This document shows positions 7,160 to 15,028 of a DNA stretch of 18,365 bases, in pieces. How positions within the stretch are numbered: the first letter of the stretch is position 1; each line of letters opens with the position of its first letter. The stretch comes from DASYHS01 sp035998295 (GTDB taxonomy: Bacteria > Pseudomonadota > Alphaproteobacteria > Azospirillales > Azospirillaceae): the NCBI RefSeq assembly GCF_035998295.1, contig NZ_DASYHS010000127.1, positions 1-18,365 on the forward strand, read 5' to 3'. The notes beneath the pieces are model-generated. The model was not told where the DNA came from, made no database searches, and saw only the letters and a program-made list of their open reading frames with translations. The translations under genes were made by a program, and so were the position numbers.

Positions 7160-9157
7160 CTATCTCCGACGAGGTGCAGGCACCCATTGCAGGTGCGGCG
7201 CCATGTGCTCAGCAATGGTCGGCAGATCGTCCAGCAAGACCTCAGTACCGTCAGCCTCGCGGCGAACGGTCGGGTTGCCGCGGCTGTCGTGACCACACCA
7301 ATCGGCGATGGCCATTTGAATGGGCTCATCGTCCGGCGGAGAGTTTTGGAGGATCACGACGCAAGTTTTAGCATGCGTATACGGCTGAAAAATCTCCTCC
7401 GGCAACGAAATGAATGCGCGTAGTTTGTACCTTTCGAGGAGATATTTCTGCACATATCCATAATTCGACATGCCGAAGATGCTCTCCGGAAGGACAATAC
7501 CAAGCCTTCCGCCCGGCTTCAGGAGTTGAATGCAGCGTTCGATGAACAGAATCTGTGGCGTCTGGTCGTTTCGGAATCCTTGCTCCTCAACCCAATCGCC
7601 ACCTCTCGGAATCCTCCAGCGCTTCGCAAGGGTGTACTGCGAGAGCTTTTGCTGTCCAGTAACCTTAATCTTAGAACCGAAGGGAGGATTGGTAAGGACA
7701 ACGTCAAATGTTCCATGCCTGATCTGACCCTGAGTCATGGCCGACCAGTTGGCTGGCTGGTTGAGGCTGTCCTCGCAAAAGATGCCCCCACGTCCGTCGC
7801 CAATGATCGCCATGTAGGCCTTGGTGACCTTGGTGAGAAAGCCGTCCTTGTCCATTCCGCGCATGCTCCGGCTGGCTACATCACGCTTGCGACGCTCAAG
7901 AACGGCTGGGCTCCATCCGTTCGCGGCGCCCTGCTCCTCGAGTTGGCGCCAAATGTGCTCAAGCGCCACTACCAGAAAACCGCCAGAACCGCAGGCAGGG
8001 TCAATAACCGTTTCTCCGGGGCGCGGGTCAAGGAGGTGCACTAGCATCTGAACGACGTTGCGAGGAGTGAAGAACTGTCCTTCCTCACCTCTCACCGCCG
8101 GCCCTATGAACACCTCAAACGCATCCCCGATCGCGTCACGAGTGCTCTCCGTGATAGCAAAATTTTGCAGCTCACCGACCACATACCTGAGACTGTCGGC
8201 ATCAAGTGAGATCACCTCGTGAGCCTGGAACACGTCAGGATATTCGTCCTTCACGTGTTGGAAGAGATCATCAATGCGCGCCCGTACGCGATCAGCGGGC
8301 TCATCGACAGCTGTTCTAAAGCGTGGCAGGTCGTCGGGAGGCGTGTTCAACTCATCATAAATTTTACAGAACAGAAGGGACATGATTTGTTCAGCGAGCG
8401 CTTGGTCGCGTGAAATGCCGACCGTGTTTCCTGCGAGATGGTTACGGATGTCGCGGAAATGCGCCTTGAGATTCACCGGAACCGTCAGCTCGCGACGACG
8501 CAAGAGGCCAATGTCATCGATGGTCTGACCGAATTTCGGAATCGTCGGAAGCGGAGAAAATTCGATTGTCCCATCTGGCATGTATTTCTTGTAAAGATAA
8601 AGGTGGTCCTCACCGTTGAACCACACGCCAATACGGGCGGAGGACATGGACAGGTAAAGCTTGAGCTGGCGCTCGCCGTCGTGCCGCGTCTTTCGCTTGC
8701 ACTCCACAAGAATGAAAGTGTCATCCTCAAGCTTTCGCTCGGCCGCAAAGACCGCAATGTCCACGGGGTAGCTGCGCGCGCGCTCCTCAGACGGGCGCGC
8801 CCTCACCCTGAACTGCGGCCGTGTCGTGATCACCTCGACCGGATACCCAAAATCCTCGACCAAGCGTTGGGAAAAAACCTGAACGGCCTGAATCTCCTCA
8901 GGCGTGGCGCGGACCTGCCTGCCTGAAATGTAGTCCCGAATATAGCCAGCCCGGAGTTGGTCACCAGCGTCCGCGTCGGCTACGTCATCCGCTTCACCCA
9001 GCTCCGCATCAGCGTCGGCACCCTCGTCTATGCCTGTATCATCATCGCTCGGCTCAAGATTGCCCTCGGGGGTGTCGATGTCCTCGTTGGCGCTCTCGCT
9101 CTCGGGTTCAATGACGTTGTTGGTCACTCTGGGGGCGTTTCTACGGGTGCGAGGCAT
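7160..9157 (-). CDS. Fused PD-(D/E)xK nuclease / N6-adenine DNA methylase (BcgI-like RM subunit)
   Basis: The 665-residue protein combines cleavage and methylation domains. Residues 1-15 are basic. Residues 16-66 are a low-complexity stretch very rich in Asp and Glu. Residues 70-200 resemble the HsdR N-terminal nuclease: D133 in YPVDIAVF and E152-C-K154 in FILVECKRK give the D...ExK core. Residues 225-665 are an HsdM-type methylase with a helical domain, GEEGQFFTPRNVV (357-369), the AdoMet motif DPACGSGGF (386-394) and the catalytic NPPF (490-493), typical of N6-adenine methylation. No helicase motor is encoded in the window, so this is not a classical type I enzyme. It resembles type IIB/IIG enzymes such as BcgI, which pair an RM chain with a separate S chain. 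The ATG at 9157 follows GAGGAA. Codon use is less GC-biased than the flanks, as expected for acquired DNA. Confidence 0.85.
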   Translation of the reverse strand: MPRTRRNAPRVTNNVIEPESESANEDIDTPEGNLEPSDDDTGIDEGADADAELGEADDVADADAGDQLRAGYIRDYISGRQVRATPEEIQAVQVFSQRLVEDFGYPVEVITTRPQFRVRARPSEERARSYPVDIAVFAAERKLEDDTFILVECKRKTRHDGERQLKLYLSMSSARIGVWFNGEDHLYLYKKYMPDGTIEFSPLPTIPKFGQTIDDIGLLRRRELTVPVNLKAHFRDIRNHLAGNTVGISRDQALAEQIMSLLFCKIYDELNTPPDDLPRFRTAVDEPADRVRARIDDLFQHVKDEYPDVFQAHEVISLDADSLRYVVGELQNFAITESTRDAIGDAFEVFIGPAVRGEEGQFFTPRNVVQMLVHLLDPRPGETVIDPACGSGGFLVVALEHIWRQLEEQGAANGWSPAVLERRKRDVASRSMRGMDKDGFLTKVTKAYMAIIGDGRGGIFCEDSLNQPANWSAMTQGQIRHGTFDVVLTNPPFGSKIKVTGQQKLSQYTLAKRWRIPRGGDWVEEQGFRNDQTPQILFIERCIQLLKPGGRLGIVLPESIFGMSNYGYVQKYLLERYKLRAFISLPEEIFQPYTHAKTCVVILQNSPPDDEPIQMAIADWCGHDSRGNPTVRREADGTEVLLDDLPTIAEHMAPHLQWVPAPRRR

Positions 9158-9418
9158 TTAAGCTGTTTCCTCTGTGCAGCGTTCGCGCGCCGTTCTATCG
9201 CAGAGGGGGCGCCGTGTCATCAACGCGCCGTCACGCATGCCGCTCACGCGACGGGCGCCCTGCCGCGGCATTGCCTCTTCGCCACGCGGCAGCAGAAATT
9301 TTTTCGTTCCTCCGGAGCGAGGTACATATAAGTCGGCTGTGAAGCGCACCACGAGCAAGCCTCTAGGATGCGACAACAAGATATCAGCCGACAGGATACC
9401 TACATGGCAGTCAAGCCT

Positions 9419-9583
9419 TCAGATTTGATCCAGGCCTTTGACCTCTGAGAAAAGGTGATTTTGCAGCGTTTCCCGCAGATTGAGGGCCTCAGGATTTTGT
9501 GGGTCGTCGACAAGCTGCGCGCATGATTTTTGGACACCATGGCTATGCTGGAGCGTGTCAAATGCCTCTTCCACCGGAAGCAC
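9419..9583 (-). CDS. Possible small helical protein (54 residues), unrecognised
   Basis: On the minus strand a frame opens after a TGA just upstream, has GTG at 9583, and ends in TGA at 9421-9419. The product begins MLPVEEAFDTLQHSHGVQKS, contains LVDDPQNPEALNLRETLQ, and ends VKGLDQI. It is acidic, rich in Leu, Glu, Gln and Asp, and would form two or three amphipathic helices. Its composition looks far more protein-like than the Arg/Pro shadow frames around it. No strong RBS is visible. The frame stays open for another 86 codons after the TGA, up to the methylase start, which could be chance or a broken longer gene. It could be a small accessory gene of the restriction island, a C-terminal scrap of a lost gene, or chance. 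Confidence 0.3.
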   Translation of the reverse strand: MLPVEEAFDTLQHSHGVQKSCAQLVDDPQNPEALNLRETLQNHLFSEVKGLDQI

Positions 9584-9850
9584 TGTGCACGTTCATTCTC
9601 ATCAACCATATCGCAATCGCGTACGGCGCGTCCCTGAATACTCGCCGCTGCCCGGGAGAGGGGCCCGACCTTGCGTCTCTGTTGCGGCGCTGGCGCCGTG
9701 TCGCACTTGGCGCATGGTGCGACCGCTCCGCTTCTCATGGTGAATAGCTGGAATTGGACGATGAAACCGGCGCCGCATGCGCGAGCGTTCCGGTCGAGGT
9801 GAACCGGTAATCATGGCCGTCGGCATTTGAACGTCCTGACGCATCGCTTC

Positions 9851-10008
9851 TACCCAAATTGGGTTATTTATGTAGTAACTTTTGGGGTATTGTGTTGCGC
9901 CGCTCTGGAGCTCGCGCAAATATTTGGAAGAAATTTGAGTGTGCATGAGGGTTTATTTGGGCCTGTGGTCTGTAAGAAAGCTCTCATCAATTCGAGTTAC
10001 CCAAATTG
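9851..10008. repeat. Spaced 11-base direct repeat, first copy inside a 13-base palindrome
   Basis: TACCCAAATTG occurs at 9851-9861 and again at 9998-10008, with starts 147 bases apart. The first copy is part of ACCCAAATTGGGT (9852-9864), a perfect inverted repeat around a central A. A different perfect palindrome, CAAATATTTG, lies between them at 9917-9926. The position 75-235 bases before a metal-uptake gene makes operator sites plausible. I see no match to the commonly described Zur or MntR operators. Confidence 0.4.
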
Positions 10009-10049
10009 TAGACTTTTCGCGCAAGGTCCTGCATCCTGTTTCCATACAG

Positions 10050-10066
10050 ACGACTTTCGAAGTTGT
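10050..10066 (+). promoter_or_regulatory. Short palindrome/stem-loop in the leader of the metal operon
   Basis: ACGACTT and AAGTTGT (10050-10056, 10060-10066) pair over seven bases, with one G-U if in RNA, around TCG. It ends 17 bases before the ATG of the binding-protein gene, just ahead of the GAGGG ribosome-binding site at about 10076. It could be a regulator-binding palindrome or an RNA stem affecting translation. Confidence 0.3.
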
Positions 10067-10083
10067 GACGGGCGCGAGGGTGC

Positions 10084-11055
10084 ATGATCCGGTTCCGGTT
10101 TCCACGTATTCAAACGACCATCGGCCGCCGTGCATCGCTGGCTGTCGGGGCCGCCATGCTGTCGGCCGCTCCGCTGGGCGCGGCGCAGGCAAAGCTGAAC
10201 GTCTTCGCCTGTGTCCCGGAATGGGCCGCGCTGGCCGAGGCGATCGGCGGCGACGGGGTCGAGGTCACTCTCGCCACCTCGGCGCTGGACAATCCCGATG
10301 CCATCAAGCCGACGCCGGCCCTGATCGCCGACCTCAAGGACGCGGATCTCATCGTGTGCACCGGCGCCGGCCTGGAGGATGCTTGGCTCGAGCCGATGAT
10401 CGAGCGCTCCGGGAACGCCGGGGTCGCACCGGGCCAGCCCGGTCATTTCCTGGCCAGCGCGTTCGTCACGCTGCTGGAGGACAGCCACGGCGGCGAGGAA
10501 GAGGATGAGGAGGAGGGGCACCTTCACGAGGAAGGCAACCCGCACATCCAGGGCGATCCGCGCAACGTGCTGAAGGTCGCGGCCCAGCTCGCCAAGCGGC
10601 TGTCGGTCATGGACGCGGAGAACAAGGCCGCCTACGGCCAGAACGCCAAGGCTTTCATCGGCCGCATGAACGCGCTTATCGGCGAGCTGGAGCAAAAGGC
10701 GGCGCCGCTCAAGGGCGTCAATATCGCGGTGCAGCACGAGCATTCGCTGTACCTGCTGGAGTGGCTGGGCGTCGAGGCGGCGGCGACCGTCGAGCCGGAG
10801 CCCGGCGTTCCCCCGGGGCCCCAGCACCTGGCCGCGGTCATCGAGGCGGTTCCCGCCCGGGACATGAAGTTCGTGATCCACGCCGCCTACGAGGATCCCG
10901 GCCCGTCCAAGTTCGTCAGCGACAAGGCGGGCATCCCGCTGGTCAATCTGCCCTTCACCGTCGGCGGCACGCCGGAGGCCAAGGACCTCTTCAGCCTGTA
11001 TGAAGACTCGGTCGCGCGCCTGCTCGACGGATTGCAGGGCCGTGGACGCTCTTAG
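10084..11055 (+). CDS. Metal (zinc/manganese-type) ABC transporter substrate-binding protein
   Basis: The 323-residue protein belongs to the ZnuA/cluster A-I metal-binding family. Residues 1-36 are a signal peptide ending AAQA, with a twin-arginine-like GRRASL (15-20). The mature protein has NVFACVPEWAALAEAIGGD (39-57), LIVCTGAGLEDAWLEPM (89-105), NPHIQGDPRNV (152-162) with H154, VQHEHSLYLLEWLG (216-229) with H218 and H220, and HAAYEDPG (266-273). Between 134 and 150 lies a His/acidic loop containing GGEEEDEEEGHLHEE, as in zinc-uptake binding proteins. Where most family members have the first metal-binding histidine, this one has E46, a trait I associate with a subgroup beginning NVFACEPEWAAL. 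Metal preference cannot be decided by sequence. It is the first gene of a tightly packed + strand operon. Confidence 0.88.
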   Translation: MIRFRFPRIQTTIGRRASLAVGAAMLSAAPLGAAQAKLNVFACVPEWAALAEAIGGDGVEVTLATSALDNPDAIKPTPALIADLKDADLIVCTGAGLEDAWLEPMIERSGNAGVAPGQPGHFLASAFVTLLEDSHGGEEEDEEEGHLHEEGNPHIQGDPRNVLKVAAQLAKRLSVMDAENKAAYGQNAKAFIGRMNALIGELEQKAAPLKGVNIAVQHEHSLYLLEWLGVEAAATVEPEPGVPPGPQHLAAVIEAVPARDMKFVIHAAYEDPGPSKFVSDKAGIPLVNLPFTVGGTPEAKDLFSLYEDSVARLLDGLQGRGRS

Positions 11056-11881
11056 TCTCGACATCCTGGGCCCTGCGCTGGTCGCAGGGCTCCTGATCCT
11101 GGCGACTCACGTGCCGCTCGGCGCCATCGTCCTGAACCGGGGCATCATCTTCATCGATATCGCCCTGGCCCAGGTCGCAGCGCTCGGCGTCGTGTTCGGA
11201 ACCGTCATGTGGGGGGCCGTGTCGGGCCTGGTGGTGCAGGCCTGCGCCGTCGCCGCGGCACTTTCCTGCTCGGTCGTGCTGACCTGGACCGACAAGCGCT
11301 TCCCGGAGATCCAGGAAGCGATCATCGGCGTGCTCTACGTCTTCGCCGCGGCGCTCCAGATCATCCTGCTGGCCTACAGCGCCAACGGCGCCGAGCACCT
11401 CAAGGCGCTGCTGGTCGGGCAGATCCTCTGGGTCACGCCGCTGCAACTGCTGGTCATCGGCCTGATCTACGCCGCGGTCCTGGCTCTCTGGTATTTCCGC
11501 GATCTGGCGCGCGAACGCCACCTGTTCTACGGCGGCTTCGCCGTCGTCATCACCGCTTCGGTGCAGATCGTCGGGGTCCTGCTCGTGTTCGCCTCGCTGA
11601 TCGTGCCGGCGCTGGCGACCCGGCACGCGCCGGCGCGCTGGCGGCTGACCATCGCCTTCAATATCGGCGTGTTCGGCTATGTCGGCGGGCTGGTGGCTTC
11701 GGCCATCCTGGACATTCCGACCGGCGCCGCCATCGTCTGCGTCCTGGTGCCGGCCGCCGCGCTGGCGGCCGTGCTGATCGAGCGCCGCTTTGGCGGCGCC
11801 CGGGACGGGGTGCCGGACGGGGTGCAGGACGGGGGGGCGTACCGGCACGACGGCCCCCACGTCCATCAGCGAGCCGAGTGA
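11042..11881 (+). CDS. Metal ABC transporter permease (ABC-3 family, ZnuB-like)
   Basis: The 279-residue membrane protein has seven to eight hydrophobic segments between residues 8 and 245 and the ABC-3 signatures GAIVLNRGIIFIDIALAQVAALG (27-49, split around the conserved IALAQ) and VGVLLVFASLIVPALATR (177-194). It would form the metal channel for the binding protein encoded upstream. The GTG at 11042 overlaps the previous gene by 14 bases, indicating coupling. An in-frame ATG at 11000 would add an improbable Cys/Arg-rich extension. The last 30 residues form a hydrophilic tail with a DGV/DGG repeat and RHDGPHVH, a possible metal-binding element. The tail is encoded partly by a 12-base repeat and a run of seven G (11831-11837). 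No matching ATPase gene is adjacent, which is unusual. Confidence 0.88.
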   Translation: MDALSLDILGPALVAGLLILATHVPLGAIVLNRGIIFIDIALAQVAALGVVFGTVMWGAVSGLVVQACAVAAALSCSVVLTWTDKRFPEIQEAIIGVLYVFAAALQIILLAYSANGAEHLKALLVGQILWVTPLQLLVIGLIYAAVLALWYFRDLARERHLFYGGFAVVITASVQIVGVLLVFASLIVPALATRHAPARWRLTIAFNIGVFGYVGGLVASAILDIPTGAAIVCVLVPAAALAAVLIERRFGGARDGVPDGVQDGGAYRHDGPHVHQRAE

Positions 11882-11890
11882 GCGGCGGCC

Positions 11891-14800
11891 ATGTTCGCGT
11901 TCCTCGTCAATGCCAGCCTCAAGAGCCGGGCTCTCGTCCTGGTCGCGGTCGCCGCCCTGATGGCCTATGGCGGCATCATCCTGGGCGGGCTGCGCATCGA
12001 CGTGCTGCCCGACCTCAACAAGGGGCTGGTCACGATCCTGACCGAGGCGCCCGGGCTGGCGCCGGAAGAGGTCGAGGTGCTGGTCAGCTACCCGATCGAA
12101 TCGGCGATGAGCGGGGCGGTCGGGGCGACGCGCGTGCGCAGCGTGTCGAGCACCGGCCTGTCGATCGTCTACGTCGAGTTCGACTGGGACACCGACATCT
12201 ACCGCAACCGCCAGATCGTGGCCGAGCGCCTGGCGCCGGTCCAGGCGTCGCTGCCGCCGGACGTGCAGCCGCTGATGGCGCCGGTCTCCTCCTACATGGG
12301 GGAGATCCTGCTGATCGCTCTGTCCGGCGACTCGGTCGACCCGATGGAACTGCGCGAGATCGCCGACTGGGTGATCGCGCCGCGCCTGCGCGCGGTGGCC
12401 GGCGTCAGCCGCGTGGTGCCGATCGGCGGCCTGGTGCGCCAGTACCGGGTGACGCCGGACATCCTGCGCATGTCCACCCTGGAGGTGTCGATCGACGAGA
12501 TCGAGGCGGCACTGACCAGCTTCAGCTCCAATACCGCCGGCGGCTTCGTCGATCAGGCCTCCCAGGAGTTCCTGATCCGCAACCTGACGCGCACCCGGAA
12601 CCTCGAGGACCTGCGCAACGTCGTCATCAGCCAGCGCGACGGCCAGCCGGTGCTGCTGCGCCAAGTGGCCGACGTCTCGTTCGAGCCGAAGCAGCGGCGC
12701 GGCGATGCCGGCTACATGGGCGAGAGCGCAGTCATCGTGTCGGTCCAGAAGCAGCCGGACGCCGACACCGTCGCCCTGACGGCCCAGCTGGAGGAGGTGC
12801 TGGCCGGCTTGCAGAGATCGATGCCGGAAGGCGTGCGCGCGGACGAGATCCTGTTCCGCCAGTCCGACTTCATCGAGGCCTCCGTCGGCAACGTCGAGCA
12901 GGCGCTGATGGAGGCGATCGCCGCCGTCGCCGTCATCCTGTTCCTGTTCCTGTTCAACGTCCGCACGACCCTGATCTCGCTGACCGCGATCCCGGTCTCG
13001 GTGCTGATGACCTTCGTCGTGTTCCGCTGGTTCGGCCTGACCATCAACACCATGACGCTGGGCGGCCTCGCGATCGCCGTCGGCGAGCTGGTCGACGATG
13101 CGGTGGTCGACGTCGAGAACATCTTCCGGCGCCTGCGCGAGAACCGTGCGCTGGCGGTGCCGCGCCCGGCCCTAGAGGTGATCGTCGCCGCCTCCCAGGA
13201 GGTCCGCTCCGGCATCGTCTATTCGACCCTGATCATCGTCCTGGTGTTCGTGCCCCTGTTCGCGATACCGGGCATCGAGGGCAAGCTCTTCGCGCCGCTG
13301 GGCATCGCCTACATCGTCTCGATCCTGGCCAGCCTTTTCACCTCGATCACCCTGACGCCGGTGATGTGCTCGTACCTGCTGCCGCGCATGGGCAGCCTGG
13401 CCGAAGGGGAGAGCGTCGTCGTCCGTCACCTGAAGCGTCTCAACACGCGCGCCGTCGGCTGGGTGCTCGACCGGCCGACCCCTGTGCTCGTCGCGGTCGG
13501 CTTGATGGTGGCCGGCGCCGTGGCGGTCGTGCCGACGCTGCCGCGCGCGTTCCTGCCGCCCTTCAACGAAGGCACGCTGGTCGTGACCATGACGCTCGAT
13601 CCCGGCGTTTCGCTGACGGAATCGGCGCGCATCGCCGCGGCGGCGGAGCGCGTGCTGCTGCAGGTGCCCGAGGTTGTGCAGGTCGGACGGCGGACCGGGC
13701 GCTCGGAAGCGGACGAACACGCGCTGGGCGTCCATGTCAGCGAGATCGAGGTCGATCTCGACTGGTCGGGGCGCCGGATCGACGCCATTCTCGAGGACGT
13801 GCGCGGCCGGCTCGGCGGCATTCCGGCGACGTTCAACATCGGCCAGCCGATCTCGCACCGGCTGATCGACCACATCCTGACCGGTGCCGCCGCGGAACTC
13901 GTGATCAAGATCTACGGCGACGATCTCGACACGCTGCGAACGCTCGCCCGCGACGTCGAGGGCTGGCTGCAGACGGTGCCGGGTCTGACCGACGTCGCGG
14001 TCGAGAAGCAGGTGCCGGTCCCCCAGATCCAGATCCAGGTCGATCCGGAACGCGCGCTGCTCTACGGCGTCCAGCCTGCCGACCTCGCGCGCCGCCTGGC
14101 CAACCTGACCAACGGAAACGTCGTCTCGGAGATCGTCGACGGCATCAAGCGCTTCGAGGTCGACATCAGGCTGCCCGATCCGGCGCGTTCTCTGGAGGGT
14201 CTGACCGGGCTGCTGGTCGACACGCCGTCCGGCCACGTGCCGGTCTCGATGATCGCCCGGGTCGTCGAGACCACCGGCCCCAACGAGATCCTGCGCGAGA
14301 ACAACCAGCGCCGCATCCTCGTGACCGCGAATGGCGACGGCACGGACGGCAACCTGATCGCGCGCGAGATCGCCGAGATGATGGCGCAGATCAAGGTGCC
14401 GACCGGCTACTTCATGGCCTTCGAAGGCATCTATGCCGAACAGGCCAAGTCGACGCTGCGGCTCGTGGGGCTGGCCCTGGCCTCGGTGGCGATGATCTTC
14501 GCGATCCTGTACACGCGCTACCGCTCGGTGGTGCTGACCTGTGTGATCATGGGCAACGTGCCGCTGGCCCTGGTCGGCAGTGTCATCGCCTTGAAGGTCA
14601 CGGGGTTGGAGCTGTCGATCGCCAGCATCGTCGGCTTCATCACCTTGACCGGCATCAGCACGCGCAACGGCATCCTGAAGGTCAGCCACTACATCAACCT
14701 CGTGCTGCACGAGGGCGAGAGCTTCGGGCGCCGGCTGATCATCCGCGGCAGCAACGAGCGCCTGGTGCCGGTCCTCATGACCGCCACCTCGGCCGGCGTG

Positions 14801-15004
14801 GCGCTGATACCGCTGATCATGGGGGCCGGCGAGGCCGGCAAGGAGATCCTGCATCCGGTCGCCGTGGTCGTCTTCGGCGGACTGATCAGCGCGACCGCGC
14901 TGGACGCCCTGCTGACGCCCCTGCTGTTCCATCGATTCGGCTTCGAGCCGCTCGACCGACTTCTGTCCGCCCAGAGGGGCGGCGTGCCGGCCGAGGCCTA
15001 CTAG
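11891..15004 (+). CDS. Heavy-metal efflux RND transporter, CzcA/CusA-like
   Basis: The 1037-residue inner-membrane proton-driven pump has the full RND plan: one helix at about 14-34, a large periplasmic porter domain (about 35-335), helices 2-6 (about 337-500), a further helix near 530, the second periplasmic domain (about 550-860), and the last five helices (about 870-1010). The fourth-helix proton-relay motif is GELVDDAVVDVEN (398-410), with acidic residues D402, D403, D407 and E409, matching the pattern that distinguishes CzcA-type pumps. Other family marks are VGRRTGRSEADEHALG near 597 and GAGEAGKEILHPVAVVVFGG near 978. It starts nine bases after the permease stop. Its periplasmic adaptor and outer-membrane partner are not encoded next to it. 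The substrate is presumably a divalent cation such as Zn, Co or Cd, not proven. Confidence 0.93.
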   Translation: MFAFLVNASLKSRALVLVAVAALMAYGGIILGGLRIDVLPDLNKGLVTILTEAPGLAPEEVEVLVSYPIESAMSGAVGATRVRSVSSTGLSIVYVEFDWDTDIYRNRQIVAERLAPVQASLPPDVQPLMAPVSSYMGEILLIALSGDSVDPMELREIADWVIAPRLRAVAGVSRVVPIGGLVRQYRVTPDILRMSTLEVSIDEIEAALTSFSSNTAGGFVDQASQEFLIRNLTRTRNLEDLRNVVISQRDGQPVLLRQVADVSFEPKQRRGDAGYMGESAVIVSVQKQPDADTVALTAQLEEVLAGLQRSMPEGVRADEILFRQSDFIEASVGNVEQALMEAIAAVAVILFLFLFNVRTTLISLTAIPVSVLMTFVVFRWFGLTINTMTLGGLAIAVGELVDDAVVDVENIFRRLRENRALAVPRPALEVIVAASQEVRSGIVYSTLIIVLVFVPLFAIPGIEGKLFAPLGIAYIVSILASLFTSITLTPVMCSYLLPRMGSLAEGESVVVRHLKRLNTRAVGWVLDRPTPVLVAVGLMVAGAVAVVPTLPRAFLPPFNEGTLVVTMTLDPGVSLTESARIAAAAERVLLQVPEVVQVGRRTGRSEADEHALGVHVSEIEVDLDWSGRRIDAILEDVRGRLGGIPATFNIGQPISHRLIDHILTGAAAELVIKIYGDDLDTLRTLARDVEGWLQTVPGLTDVAVEKQVPVPQIQIQVDPERALLYGVQPADLARRLANLTNGNVVSEIVDGIKRFEVDIRLPDPARSLEGLTGLLVDTPSGHVPVSMIARVVETTGPNEILRENNQRRILVTANGDGTDGNLIAREIAEMMAQIKVPTGYFMAFEGIYAEQAKSTLRLVGLALASVAMIFAILYTRYRSVVLTCVIMGNVPLALVGSVIALKVTGLELSIASIVGFITLTGISTRNGILKVSHYINLVLHEGESFGRRLIIRGSNERLVPVLMTATSAGVALIPLIMGAGEAGKEILHPVAVVVFGGLISATALDALLTPLLFHRFGFEPLDRLLSAQRGGVPAEAY

Positions 15005-15028
15005 GATGCGCGAAGGAGGATACCGATC

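Larger units (their letters stand above)
5280..9830. mobile_element. Remnant of an integrated island at tRNA-Gly carrying restriction-modification genes
   Basis: Four things together suggest an integrated element: a tRNA gene, the N-terminal stub of a tyrosine integrase directly downstream and pointing away from it, restriction-modification genes as cargo, and lower GC content with different codon use than the flanks. The left end would be the tRNA 3' end. I found no second copy of the tRNA 3' end up to 10083, so the right end (placed roughly at 9830) is a guess. Loss of the integrase catalytic domain and the missing attachment repeat imply an element that has decayed and is now fixed. Confidence 0.5.
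9158..10083. other. 926-base region without a convincing conserved gene
   Basis: The part next to the methylase (9158-9418) is a minus-strand leader. An 86-codon frame ends in TAA touching the methylase ATG, but it is Arg-rich with no RBS, so I do not call it. A better small ORF lies at 9419-9583. Frames between 9584 and 9830 have Arg/Ser/Pro-rich, shadow-like translations and I recognise no transposase. From about 9830 to 10083 the DNA is notably AT-richer and holds palindromes and a direct repeat, listed separately, probably the control region of the metal operon. Confidence 0.5.

Noticed and set aside
9158..9379. 73-residue minus-strand frame ending at the methylase start
   Set aside because: TTG start without RBS, Arg-rich product with no family resemblance. 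Ending in TAA next to the ATG may be chance.
9584..9946. Transposase remnant in frames between 9584 and 9946
   Set aside because: Translations on both strands were read for transposase motifs. None was recognisable, and there are no terminal inverted repeats or target-site duplications.
5280..10083. Second tRNA 3' end as right attachment site
   Set aside because: I searched by eye for GGTTCGATTCCC...CACCCGCTCCA-like sequence downstream and found none, so no attR is annotated.
9830..10083. Zur box, NiCo riboswitch or other known metal riboswitch before the binding-protein gene
   Set aside because: No TGTTATA-type Zur palindrome or NiCo-riboswitch-like repeated core was seen. Only unassigned palindromes are reported.
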